Under the pieces are notes generated by a model. The model made no database searches and had not been told where the DNA came from. It saw only the letters and a list, made by a program, of their open reading frames with translations. A stretch of DNA of 64,000 nucleotides from Aliarcobacter lanthieri (lineage in GTDB: Bacteria > Campylobacterota > Campylobacteria > Campylobacterales > Arcobacteraceae): NCBI RefSeq assembly GCF_013201625.1, contig NZ_CP053839.1, positions 1,922,001 through 1,986,000 of the forward strand. Reading direction: 5' to 3'. The position numbers and the translations under genes are program-made. Below are positions 1 to 8,245 of the stretch, piece by piece (the first letter of the stretch is position 1; each line of letters opens with the position of its first letter).

Positions 1-1076
1 TACAAAACCAAAAATACCAAGAACATGCTTCTCAATACACTTTAAATAAAGAAGTTGATATCTTTGGTTTAAAAAATAGATTTACTATTGGAGCTGATTA
101 TAACAAAGCTTACTCAGAACAAATTATGTTTGCAGATATGACTACATTTTATCCTATAAATTTTTCAAATCCAAATTATGAACATCTTACAAATTTAAAA
201 GACCATCCAAATGCAGTAAATATGTCAGTACCAAAAAATAGTGTAGAAAGTTATGGTATATTTATTCAAAATAGTATTAATTTAACTGATAATTTAATTT
301 TTAGTGCAGGAATTAGATATGATGAAGTAAAACCTCAAAATAGTCAAAAAAGTGATGCAACAACTCCATCATTTGGATTAGTTTATAATATATCACCACA
401 AACAACTCTTTTTACAAACTATTCTCAATCATTTACTCCAACTACAAGTATAGATAGAAATGGTAAAGTTTTAGACCCAGAAAAAGGAAAAGGATATGAA
501 ATAGGGATTAAACAAAAAATATTTGATGATAAATTTGATTTAACTAGTTCAATTTTTAAAATAGAGAAAGAAAATGTTGCTACTTTGGATATCGTTATGG
601 GAAGTCCTATCTTTTATTATAAAGCAAGTGGTCAACAAGAAAGCCAAGGATTTGAAATTGATTTAAGTGGAGAAATTACAGATAATTGGTCACTTGTTGC
701 TTCTTATGGTTATACAAATACAAAAAATAAAAACGTTAATAATAATGATTTGGTAAACATTCCTAATCATACTGCAAATTTATTTACAACATATCGACTA
801 ACATCTTTAAATCTACCAGATTTTTATGTAGGTGGTGGTGCAAAATATATAGGAAGTAAATATGCAAATGAAGCAAATACTATAGAACTTGATTCTGCAG
901 TTATTTATAATGCAACTATTGGATATAAAAAAGGTAATTGGAGAGCAAGTTTGAGTGTACAAAACTTAACAGATAAAGAGTATGTAGATGGAGCACTTAT
1001 AAGTGATGCAAGAGGTACTAGAGTATATGCAGGAACTCCTAGAACTTTTTTAGCTTCTGTTTCATATAAATTCTAG
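1..1076 (+). CDS. TonB-dependent siderophore receptor, C-terminal part (cut by window start)
   Basis: The reading frame is open from base 3, so this is the 3' part of a gene that starts upstream of the window; the ATG at 126 is internal. About 358 residues are visible, all beta-barrel. The sequence ends in the typical receptor terminus SVSYKF with a final aromatic. It is closely related along its whole visible length to the receptor at 3669-5729; both share the stretch NPNYEHLTNLKDHPNA and a 48-base exact identity (901-948 with 5554-5601). The family carries ferric siderophores across the outer membrane using TonB energy. The plug domain and TonB box lie outside the window. The substrate cannot be told. 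It is the first of three receptors in tandem, separated from the next by 232 bases with a small hairpin. Confidence 0.9.
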   Translation, partial: QNQKYQEHASQYTLNKEVDIFGLKNRFTIGADYNKAYSEQIMFADMTTFYPINFSNPNYEHLTNLKDHPNAVNMSVPKNSVESYGIFIQNSINLTDNLIFSAGIRYDEVKPQNSQKSDATTPSFGLVYNISPQTTLFTNYSQSFTPTTSIDRNGKVLDPEKGKGYEIGIKQKIFDDKFDLTSSIFKIEKENVATLDIVMGSPIFYYKASGQQESQGFEIDLSGEITDNWSLVASYGYTNTKNKNVNNNDLVNIPNHTANLFTTYRLTSLNLPDFYVGGGAKYIGSKYANEANTIELDSAVIYNATIGYKKGNWRASLSVQNLTDKEYVDGALISDARGTRVYAGTPRTFLASVSYKF

Positions 1077-1121
1077 AATATATAAATCATATAGTAATTA
1101 CTTCTGTGATTTAAAATATTA

Positions 1122-1138
1122 ACCGCCATTTTGGCGGT
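1122..1138. terminator. GC-rich hairpin after the first receptor gene
   Basis: A perfect 7-bp stem ACCGCCA/TGGCGGT with a TTT loop, strikingly GC-rich for this DNA. No run of T follows on either strand, so it is not a canonical intrinsic terminator. It may protect the 3' end or be a small repeat, since a near copy occurs at 5815-5834. Confidence 0.4.
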
Positions 1139-1210
1139 AGAATATAATTTAAATATTTATATTCTTAAATTATTAGGTTAAAACAGCTATTTATTATTTG
1201 TTTTTTCTTT

Positions 1211-1378
1211 TTCTAGTTCATTTTTTCCTCTTTATGATTTAAAAATATTGATAACAACTATTTATTTTTATACTATTCCAAGCTTAAATTAAAAAGAAGG
1301 AAAAGAAGATGAAAATAAAAATAGCACTTTCAGTTGCTACTATTTTAGCTATGGGAGTATATTTAAATGCAAATGAAA
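1211..1378 (+). repeat. Direct repeat copy A: receptor promoter, leader and signal-peptide codons
   Basis: Aligns without gaps to 3571-3738 (offset 2360). From 1231 to 1360 I count five differences in 130 bases. The repeat covers the promoter, the 5' leader, the ribosome binding site and the first codons of the receptor gene. The mature receptor sequences behind the two copies are much more divergent. Confidence 0.9.
1248..1276 (+). promoter_or_regulatory. Promoter of the second receptor gene with candidate Fur box
   Basis: TTGATA (1248-1253) and TACTAT (1271-1276) are separated by 17 bases, a standard sigma-70 layout, 32 bases ahead of the ATG at 1309. TGATAACAACTATTT (1249-1263) overlaps the -35 and partly matches the 7-1-7 Fur consensus (about 10 of 14 arm positions). 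Iron repression is therefore plausible but inferred. Confidence 0.55.
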
Positions 1379-3468
1379 CTACAAAGCTTGATGCAATAAC
1401 AGTTAAAGAAGCACAAACAAATCCAAAAAATTCATATACAATAAAAGAAACAAGTTCATCTACAAAACTTGATTTATCTTTAAAAGAAACTCCTCAATCA
1501 ATATCAGTTATTACTCAACAACAAATTGAAGATCAAAATCTTCAAGATATAAATGATATTTTACTTCAAACTCCAGGAGTAAGTGTAACTCAAATGGGAC
1601 AAAAAACATCTGGATTCGCATGGTATTATGCTAGAGGGATGAGGATTTCAAATATTCAATTAGATGGTGTACCTACAACATCAAGAGCTTCTGGTATGGC
1701 AGAATTAATGGGATTAGAAAGTTCTGCTTTATATGAAAGAGTTGAAGTTACAAGAGGTTCAACTGGACTTACAAATGGAAGTGGAAATCCAAGTGCTAGT
1801 ATAAATTATGTTAGAAAAAAACCTACAAAAGATTTTCAAGGAAATGCAAAAATATCTTATGGAAGTTGGGATACATATAAAGGACAATTAGATATTTCTG
1901 GTGGATTAAATGAAGATAAAAGTATAAGAGGAAAACTTGTAGCAAGTTATGCAGATGGAGATAATCAACAAGATAGATATCACTCAAAAAATAGTTTAGT
2001 TTATGGTGCTTTAGATTTTGATTTATCAGATAATACACTTTTAACAACTTCTATTGCTTATCAAAAAGTAAAAGCTAATGATGTTTCTGTTCATCATTTT
2101 AGACAAGAATTTAAAGATACTTCTAAAACTCTAAAACAAGATCAAAATATATTTGGTAGAAAAGATAATCCAGCTGCAGATTGGGCATATATGGATTCAG
2201 AAAAAACAAATTTTTCTTTAGGATTAGAACACTATTTTAATAATGATTGGAAAGCTGTTGCAAATTATTCATATTCAAAAACTGATGTAGAAAGACTTAT
2301 AGGATTATCAAGAACTGTATTAAATCCAACTACAGGTAAAATAGAAGGAATGGCTATGGCAAGTAAAAATACTCCTGATGTTAATTCAATAGATTTATAT
2401 GCATCTGGTAATATTAAAGCCTTTAATAGAGAACATAAATTATCTTTTGGAATAAATGGATATAGTTTAAAATCTGATGACCCTAGTCTTACTGTAAACT
2501 TTCCATCAACTGGAAATGCTAATATAACTGTTCCATATCAAGGTTGGAATGGAAAAGTAGAAAAACCTATAGTTAAAGAAAATGGGAGAAATAAAGTTGA
2601 TGAAAAAGAAATAGGAGCTTTTGCTGCTTTAAATATTGAATTATCTGACCCTTTACATTTTATAATTGGAGCTAGAGTAACTAATTTTGAAAGAGTAAAT
2701 AACAAAGGAAAAGTAGATAAAAATGGAAAATCAACTGAAAAAACACAAAAACATACTGGAGAATTCATTCCATATACAGGTTTAGTATATGATATAAATC
2801 AGAATTTTACAACATATGCTAGTTATACATCTATATTTAATCCAACTTCAGTAAGAAAAGATTCTAGTGGAAATTATCTTGATCCAGAGGAAGGAAATAC
2901 TGTTGAATTTGGATTAAAATCAGAATTCTTTGATGGAAAACTAAATTCAAGCATTGCTTATTTTATAACAAAACAAGATAACTTAGCTGTTAAAACTGAT
3001 CCTTTAGAATTTACTCCAGAAGGTGATGATGCTTATAAGACTGTTAATGGTGCTAAAATCAAAGGTTGGGATTTAACTATTGGTGGAGAAATTTTACCAA
3101 ACTGGAATATTTCTGGTGGATATTCTTACACAAGTCCAAAAGATAAAGATGGTAAAAGATTAGATGCTGCTTATGTACCAAAACAAACATTTAAAATATT
3201 TACTAATTATAAATACAATAAGCTAACTCTTGGTGGTGGTATTAATTGGCAAAGTGAGATTTATAGGAATGCAGAATATCGTTCTGGAACAATATCTCAA
3301 AAAGCTTATGCAGTAGTAAATGCTATGGCAAAATATGAAGTTAATAAAGGCTTTGATGTAATTTTAAATGCTAATAATATTTTTGATAAAGAGTATAAAT
3401 ATTTTCCAAGTGAAGGTGGTTATGGAGATGAAAGAAATTATACTTTATCTTTAAATTATAAATTTTAA
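1309..3468 (+). CDS. TonB-dependent ferric siderophore receptor (FpvA/FhuE-like)
   Basis: A complete 719-residue outer-membrane receptor. Residues 1 to about 21 form a signal peptide ending near LNA. A TonB box (KLDAITV) follows at about 26-32. The plug domain runs to about 170, with the markers ETPQSISVITQQQIED and RVEVTRGSTGL. The remainder is a 22-strand barrel ending SLNYKF. Residues such as ARGM and QLDGVP resemble the FpvA/FhuE/FoxA class of hydroxamate or mixed siderophore receptors. The family binds ferric siderophore outside and imports it using ExbBD-TonB; the actual ligand is unknown. The start is set by AGAAGGAAAAGAAG just before the ATG. Promoter and signal peptide are nearly identical to those of the next gene, but the mature proteins differ. 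A strong terminator follows. Confidence 0.93.
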   Translation: MKIKIALSVATILAMGVYLNANETTKLDAITVKEAQTNPKNSYTIKETSSSTKLDLSLKETPQSISVITQQQIEDQNLQDINDILLQTPGVSVTQMGQKTSGFAWYYARGMRISNIQLDGVPTTSRASGMAELMGLESSALYERVEVTRGSTGLTNGSGNPSASINYVRKKPTKDFQGNAKISYGSWDTYKGQLDISGGLNEDKSIRGKLVASYADGDNQQDRYHSKNSLVYGALDFDLSDNTLLTTSIAYQKVKANDVSVHHFRQEFKDTSKTLKQDQNIFGRKDNPAADWAYMDSEKTNFSLGLEHYFNNDWKAVANYSYSKTDVERLIGLSRTVLNPTTGKIEGMAMASKNTPDVNSIDLYASGNIKAFNREHKLSFGINGYSLKSDDPSLTVNFPSTGNANITVPYQGWNGKVEKPIVKENGRNKVDEKEIGAFAALNIELSDPLHFIIGARVTNFERVNNKGKVDKNGKSTEKTQKHTGEFIPYTGLVYDINQNFTTYASYTSIFNPTSVRKDSSGNYLDPEEGNTVEFGLKSEFFDGKLNSSIAYFITKQDNLAVKTDPLEFTPEGDDAYKTVNGAKIKGWDLTIGGEILPNWNISGGYSYTSPKDKDGKRLDAAYVPKQTFKIFTNYKYNKLTLGGGINWQSEIYRNAEYRSGTISQKAYAVVNAMAKYEVNKGFDVILNANNIFDKEYKYFPSEGGYGDERNYTLSLNYKF

Positions 3469-3470
3469 AG

Positions 3471-3507
3471 TAATAAATAAACCACGATTACAGTGGTTTA
3501 TTTATTA
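3471..3507 (+). terminator. Terminator-like hairpin after the second receptor
   Basis: A perfect 15-bp inverted repeat (arms 3471-3485 and 3493-3507) with loop GATTACA, starting two bases after the stop codon. The descending arm is T-rich (GTGGTTTATTTATTA). It should separate this gene from the next, which has its own promoter. Confidence 0.75.
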
Positions 3508-3570
3508 CATATTTATCATTATTAGTTATATTAATAATACAAAAAACTACATATATTTTATTTTTCCTTT

Positions 3571-3738
3571 TTTTAGTTTAATTTTTCCCTTTTATGATTT
3601 TTAAATATTGATAACAACTATTTATTTTTATATTATTCCAAGCTTAAATTATAAAGAAGGAAAAGAAGATGAAAATAAAATTAGCACTTTCAGTTGCTAC
3701 TATTTTAGCTATGGGAGTATCTTTAACTGCAGATGAAA
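3571..3738 (+). repeat. Direct repeat copy B: receptor promoter, leader and signal-peptide codons
   Basis: The partner of 1211-1378. It holds the promoter and start of the third receptor. The 96 percent identity over the central 130 bases suggests recent duplication or gene conversion. Confidence 0.9.
3608..3636 (+). promoter_or_regulatory. Promoter of the third receptor operon with candidate Fur box
   Basis: TTGATA (3608-3613), a 17-base spacer and TATTAT (3631-3636). TGATAACAACTATTT overlaps the -35 as in copy A. It probably drives the receptor and the three genes after it (to 8108), which are tightly spaced. Confidence 0.55.
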
Positions 3739-5729
3739 CTACAAAATTAGATACTATAACAGTAGGTGGAACTCAAAGTTATAATTATCAAAGCAATGAA
3801 AAAACAAAAATAAATAGAACTGGTATACCAAAAGAAGATATGTCAAAATCTGTTCAAACTTTTAATCAAATTTTTATTGAAGATGCAGCTCTTCAAAATA
3901 TTGATGATATCATAACTATGTCTTCAAATACAGTTTATACAGGAAGTAATCATGGAAGAACTAATTTAATTTCAATGAGAGGATTTTCAGGAGTTCCTAT
4001 TTTATTTGATGGAATAAAATTTACAAATAAAATATCTCGTCCTGAAGTTTTCGGGCTTGAAGCAGTTGAAGTATTAAAAGGTCCTGATTCTTTACAATAT
4101 GGACAATCAAGTCCAGGAGGATTAGTAAATTTAGTAAAGAAAAAACCTGTAAAAGATAATTTTGCAAATATAGAATTTGAAGCTAGTGATAATCCATCAT
4201 ATAGCCCAAAACTTGATATTGGAGGAAGTTTAAATAATGACAAATCTTTATATTTTAGATTAACTTCTGTTCTAAAATATGATGAGGGATGGACAAATTC
4301 TAATACTGATACAAATAAAATATTTATAGCTCCAAGTTTAGCTTATGATATAAATGATAATAATACTGTAACTTTAGTAGCTGAATATACAGATCAAACC
4401 GAACCTTCAGATTTTGGAACTTATGTAAATAGTAAGGGAAAACTTGTAGCTCCTATAAAAAATACAATATCTCATCCAGATGAAGAATTTGAAAAAACAC
4501 AAAAAGTTATTGGATTAGATTTAGATAGTACTTTTGATACTTGGAATTCAAATTTTAGATATAGATTTATTGATTATAAAGGTGTTAATGGAGATGTTCA
4601 TATGCCACAAAGATTTAATGAAGCAACAAATACAGTATCAAGAGTATATGCTTACCAAAAACAAGAATCTTCTGAACATGCGTTACAATATACTTTAAAT
4701 AAAGAATTTGACTTATTTGGTAAAAAAAATCATATAAGTGTTGGAACAGATTATAATAAATCTTATTCAAAAACTATCATGTTTTTTGAACCAACAAAAA
4801 TGTTTAATATTGATTTAAGAAATCCAAATTATGAACATCTTACAAATTTAAAAGATCATCCAAATGCTAGAAATATGTCAGGGAATAGAACATATGTAGA
4901 ATCTTATGGAATATTTTTACAAGATAGTATATATTTAACTGATGATTTAATATTCAATGCTGGAGTAAGATATAGTGAATCAAAACCACAAAATGGTCAA
5001 AAAAGTGATGCAACATCTCCATCATTTGGTTTAGTTTATCATGTAACTCCAGAAACAACACTATTTGCTAATTACTCTGAGTCATTTGAACCAAATAGTG
5101 CAACAGATGTAAATAACAAGATTTTAGATCCAGAAACTGGAAAAGGATATGAGCTAGGTGTAAAACAAAAACTATTTGATGATAGATTTGATTTATCAGC
5201 TTCTATCTTTAAAATAGAAAAAGAGAATATTGCACTTCCTGATCCAAATGCACCAGCTATTGGAGGTTGGTCTATTTCAAGTGGAAAACAAGAAAGTCAA
5301 GGATTAGAACTTGATGTTAGTGGAGAAATTACAGAAAATTGGTCTATAGTAGCATCTTATGGGTATACTGATACAAAAAATAAAGATGCAAATAATAAAG
5401 AGTTAAGAAATATTCCAAATCATACTGCAAATTTATTTACAACTTATAAACTAACTTCTATAAATCTACCAGATTTTTACATAGGTGGTGGAGCTAAATA
5501 CTTAGGTAGTAAATATGCAGATGACGCAAATACTATAAAATTTGATTCTGAAATTATTTATAATGCAACTATTGGATATAAAAAAGGTAATTGGAGAGCA
5601 AACTTAAGTGTACAAAACTTTACAGATAAAGAGTATGTAGATGGCGCATTTACAAGCAATGCTGCTGGAACTAGAGTATATGTAGGGGCTCCTAGAACTT
5701 TCTTAGCTTCTGTTTCTTATAAATTCTAA
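3669..5729 (+). CDS. TonB-dependent siderophore receptor (FhuA/FcuA-like)
   Basis: A complete 686-residue receptor. The signal peptide (MKIKLALSVATILAMG) is almost the same as in the preceding gene. The TonB box is KLDTITV. The plug domain includes NLISMRGFSGVPILFDGIKF and EAVEVLKGPDSLQYGQ, which resemble the FhuA/FcuA ferrichrome-type class. The barrel ends SVSYKF. The barrel half is a close paralogue of the truncated gene at 1-1076. It is the first gene of a likely operon: the next ATG is 11 bases after the stop. The family function is uptake of ferric siderophore across the outer membrane; the ligand is not identifiable from sequence. Start supported by AAGAAGGAAAAGAAG before ATG. Confidence 0.93.
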   Translation: MKIKLALSVATILAMGVSLTADETTKLDTITVGGTQSYNYQSNEKTKINRTGIPKEDMSKSVQTFNQIFIEDAALQNIDDIITMSSNTVYTGSNHGRTNLISMRGFSGVPILFDGIKFTNKISRPEVFGLEAVEVLKGPDSLQYGQSSPGGLVNLVKKKPVKDNFANIEFEASDNPSYSPKLDIGGSLNNDKSLYFRLTSVLKYDEGWTNSNTDTNKIFIAPSLAYDINDNNTVTLVAEYTDQTEPSDFGTYVNSKGKLVAPIKNTISHPDEEFEKTQKVIGLDLDSTFDTWNSNFRYRFIDYKGVNGDVHMPQRFNEATNTVSRVYAYQKQESSEHALQYTLNKEFDLFGKKNHISVGTDYNKSYSKTIMFFEPTKMFNIDLRNPNYEHLTNLKDHPNARNMSGNRTYVESYGIFLQDSIYLTDDLIFNAGVRYSESKPQNGQKSDATSPSFGLVYHVTPETTLFANYSESFEPNSATDVNNKILDPETGKGYELGVKQKLFDDRFDLSASIFKIEKENIALPDPNAPAIGGWSISSGKQESQGLELDVSGEITENWSIVASYGYTDTKNKDANNKELRNIPNHTANLFTTYKLTSINLPDFYIGGGAKYLGSKYADDANTIKFDSEIIYNATIGYKKGNWRANLSVQNFTDKEYVDGAFTSNAAGTRVYVGAPRTFLASVSYKF

Positions 5730-5740
5730 GAGAATAGAAT

Positions 5741-6043
5741 ATGTTAAAAAAAACTTATGAATATTTAGCTACACCTGAAGTTTCAGGGAAAAAAATAGGA
5801 TTATTTAGAACATTGGCCGCCATTTTTGGCGGTCTATTTGTTGCTTATTTAGGTATGACTTTACTTGCATTTATAATACCTATGGAAGTTAAACAATCAG
5901 GAATAATTTCAATTATGTTCAATACATTAGCATGGGCCTGTTCTGCTACTTGGATAGCATTGTCTTATACAAAACTTGAAGCATTATTAAAAGCTGTAAT
6001 TCCTACTTTGATTTTTGCTATATCACTTTATATTTTATATTAG
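5741..6043 (+). CDS. Small membrane protein of siderophore operons (DUF3649-like)
   Basis: A 100-residue protein with three hydrophobic segments (about 25-48, 56-75 and 83-99) and a short charged N-terminus. It sits between a TonB receptor and a PepSY membrane protein, the position held in many proteobacteria by DUF3649-type small iron-uptake membrane proteins. The family call comes from context, size and topology; no catalytic residue is recognisable. Such proteins are proposed inner-membrane partners of the reductase encoded next. The ribosome binding site is weak (AGAGAATAGAAT), suggesting translation coupled to the receptor. A GC-rich hairpin lies inside its coding sequence at 5815-5834. 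Confidence 0.7.
   Translation: MLKKTYEYLATPEVSGKKIGLFRTLAAIFGGLFVAYLGMTLLAFIIPMEVKQSGIISIMFNTLAWACSATWIALSYTKLEALLKAVIPTLIFAISLYILY
5815..5834. repeat. GC-rich hairpin inside coding sequence, near copy of 1122-1138
   Basis: CCGCCA (5817-5822), TTTT, TGGCGG (5827-5832), extended outward by one G-C and one G-T pair. The core matches the intergenic hairpin after the first receptor. It encodes the residues around AAIFGGL. Confidence 0.5.
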
Positions 6044-6052
6044 GAAAAGTTT

Positions 6053-7606
6053 ATGGAAAAATCAAAATTATTTAAACAAAGGCTTTTTGCACTTCATATA
6101 GCTGCTGGGATTACATTTTCGATTATTATGTACCTTGCAGTATATTTTGGAGTATTTGCTATATTCTTACCACAAATTCAAGCTTGGGAAAAACCTTCAC
6201 GATATATAGAAAAAGTTGATATTACAAAAATTGACTACAACTATATGGTAGAAGAAGCTTTAAAAAATCCAGATTTCCCAAAAGATAATATCCTTATAAA
6301 TCTTCCTGGTCGTATTGGAGAAACAGCAGTTAATGTAACAAATAGATTTGTAAAACCTGTTGTTTTTGACCCATTTACAAAAGAGATTTTAGAAGATGAA
6401 GGTAAAGAAATCACAAATCTAGCATCTTTTTTAAATGAACTTCATTACGGACAACCTTTAAAGCTTTTAGGAAGATTAGCATTTGGATTTACAGCAGTTG
6501 GAACTTTGGCATTGGTAATAACGGGACTACTTTTGATTTATTATTTTAAATTTAATTATAAAACAAAAAATCAACAGGGATTATTTTCAACATTACATGT
6601 AAAAATTTTTACTTGGGCTTTCTTACCATTTTTACTTATTACAATAAGTGGAGGTGTTATGAATGTTGGATTAATATCAGCACCTCCAATGGCAAAAATG
6701 CTAACAAAAGGTGAAGCAAAAGCTATAGATGAGCTAGTAGGAAGTACACTTTTCCCTACAAATAAAGCTGTAAAAAAAGAGAATATTTCAGCTTCAATGT
6801 TACCTTTAAATGAACTTTTATTAAAAGCTCAAGAGATAAATCCACAGTTAACATTTAAACAAATAAAACTTTCAAATTGGAATGATATAACTGCACGTGT
6901 TGAATTTTCAGGGTATAACCCTTACAAACCATTTTTAAATGGTGGAATTTTCAATATCCCTTATGTAGCACTAAATGCTCATACAGGAGAGTTACTTGAA
7001 AATAAAAAGGTTTTAGATAATACGGTTCCAGTATTTATAGCAGAAGGATTATTTTTCTTACATTTCTTATTTGGTATTGATATTTTTTCAAGAACTATTA
7101 TAGCTATTTTAATGGGACTTTGCGGAGTTGCTATTGGTTTTGGTGTTATGTTATGGCTTGAGAAAAAAGCAAAAAAAGTTGAAGGTAAAATAACTTTTTA
7201 TCATTGGATGGGTAAATTATCTTTAGCAACAATGGTAGGAGTTATTCCTGCAACTGCTATACTATTTGTATTACAATGGATTTTACCATTTGGTTTAGAA
7301 GATAGAGTTTTATGGCAACAAGGAATATTTTATAATGTTTGGTTATTTACACTATTTTGGTCATTTTATAGAATAAACTCTTATCAAGCTAGTAAAGAGT
7401 TTTTATTTATAGGTGGGATTTTATTTGTATTTGCTTCACTTTTACACTTTATAAAATTTCAAGTTCTTATATCAAATATTTTAGGTGTTGATATTGCTTT
7501 AGCTTTATTTGGAATATTACTTATATTTATAGCAAAAAAACTACCAAAAAGAAGAGAAGATTTTATTCTAGCTAAAATTTTAAACAAAGGAAAAACAGAT
7601 GAATAA
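6053..7606 (+). CDS. PepSY-associated membrane protein, candidate ferric-siderophore reductase
   Basis: A 517-residue inner-membrane protein of the PepSY_TM family. The first helix is at about 10-38 (with RLFALHIAAG), followed by a periplasmic PepSY-like segment. Two helices follow at about 137-165 and 180-206, then a second periplasmic segment (about 210-335), and then helices to the C-terminus. Membrane-proximal histidines (RLFALH, LNELHYG, STLHVK, FFLHFLFG, YHWMGK) fit heme or iron handling. Relatives such as FpvG of Pseudomonas take part in reductive release of iron from pyoverdine in the periplasm; I infer a similar role here. The gene follows the receptor and a DUF3649-like gene and overlaps the next gene by 8 bases. 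AGGA precedes the ATG. Confidence 0.8.
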   Translation: MEKSKLFKQRLFALHIAAGITFSIIMYLAVYFGVFAIFLPQIQAWEKPSRYIEKVDITKIDYNYMVEEALKNPDFPKDNILINLPGRIGETAVNVTNRFVKPVVFDPFTKEILEDEGKEITNLASFLNELHYGQPLKLLGRLAFGFTAVGTLALVITGLLLIYYFKFNYKTKNQQGLFSTLHVKIFTWAFLPFLLITISGGVMNVGLISAPPMAKMLTKGEAKAIDELVGSTLFPTNKAVKKENISASMLPLNELLLKAQEINPQLTFKQIKLSNWNDITARVEFSGYNPYKPFLNGGIFNIPYVALNAHTGELLENKKVLDNTVPVFIAEGLFFLHFLFGIDIFSRTIIAILMGLCGVAIGFGVMLWLEKKAKKVEGKITFYHWMGKLSLATMVGVIPATAILFVLQWILPFGLEDRVLWQQGIFYNVWLFTLFWSFYRINSYQASKEFLFIGGILFVFASLLHFIKFQVLISNILGVDIALALFGILLIFIAKKLPKRREDFILAKILNKGKTDE

Positions 7607-8108
7607 TATATTTAAAATAGCAATACTTTTGCTAACTCCTCTATATGTTTTTGCACACTCTTTAGTTTTATATGTTGATGATAATAAAGATGGAACAATA
7701 ACTATAGCAGGAGAATTTAATACAGGAGAAAGTGCAGCAGGAGCATTAGTTAAACTTGAAGCTTTACATTCTGGTGATATACTTTTTCAACAAAGATTAA
7801 CTGATGATGAAATAATAGTTGATATACCAAAAATTCCATATAAAATAGTTTTAGATGGAGGAGGTGCAGACCATCAAGAAGAAAAGATAGGAATTCCACC
7901 ACCAAATGGTTTTGATAAAGTAGAAGAAAAGGTTGTAAAAACGGAAGCTAAAAAAGAGCAAAAACCAAATAGAAGCTTGTTACAAATATCATCAAGTCCA
8001 GCCGTTACAATAAGTATAGTTTTAGCATTTATATTACTTTTTGCAACAATGCTTGTAAGTATTAGAAATACAAATAAAATATTGAAAAAACTAGAAGATA
8101 GTAAATAA
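7599..8108 (+). CDS. Exported, C-terminally anchored small protein of the siderophore operon
   Basis: 169 residues. The N-terminus is a signal peptide ending at about FAH (residues 1-19). The periplasmic domain (20 to about 95) has short beta segments with the motif LYVDDNKDGTITIAGEF and a prolyl/glycine stretch DGGGADHQEE. A lysine/glutamate linker follows (about 105-125). One transmembrane helix (about 133-155) ends in a short basic cytoplasmic tail. I do not recognise the domain with certainty; it recalls small periplasmic subunits in metal-uptake operons. The ATG overlaps the end of the PepSY gene by 8 bases, so the two are co-translated and probably work together. Confidence 0.75.
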   Translation: MNNIFKIAILLLTPLYVFAHSLVLYVDDNKDGTITIAGEFNTGESAAGALVKLEALHSGDILFQQRLTDDEIIVDIPKIPYKIVLDGGGADHQEEKIGIPPPNGFDKVEEKVVKTEAKKEQKPNRSLLQISSSPAVTISIVLAFILLFATMLVSIRNTNKILKKLEDSK

Positions 8109-8127
8109 AGAGCTTTGCTCTTTATTT
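8103..8127. terminator. Terminator after the siderophore operon
   Basis: A perfect 11-bp stem AAATAAAGAGC/GCTCTTTATTT with a TTT loop, overlapping the stop codon. The T-rich descending arm fits termination of the plus-strand operon. Confidence 0.75.
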
Positions 8128-8224
8128 ATTGAACTGTGAGTTTCAAGATAGATTTTCTTAAAATTTCGATTAAAATTTCTTAGATAACAGTAAATAAAAT
8201 TTCCTTTTACTATTTTGAAGCTCA

Positions 8225-8245
8225 TAGTTGAGTAAATCTCAACTA
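8225..8245 (-). terminator. Hairpin at the end of the nitrite/sulfite reductase gene
   Basis: TAGTTGAG (8225-8232), loop TAAAT, CTCAACTA (8238-8245), including the reductase stop codon. No T-run follows on the minus strand, so termination strength is doubtful. Confidence 0.4.
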
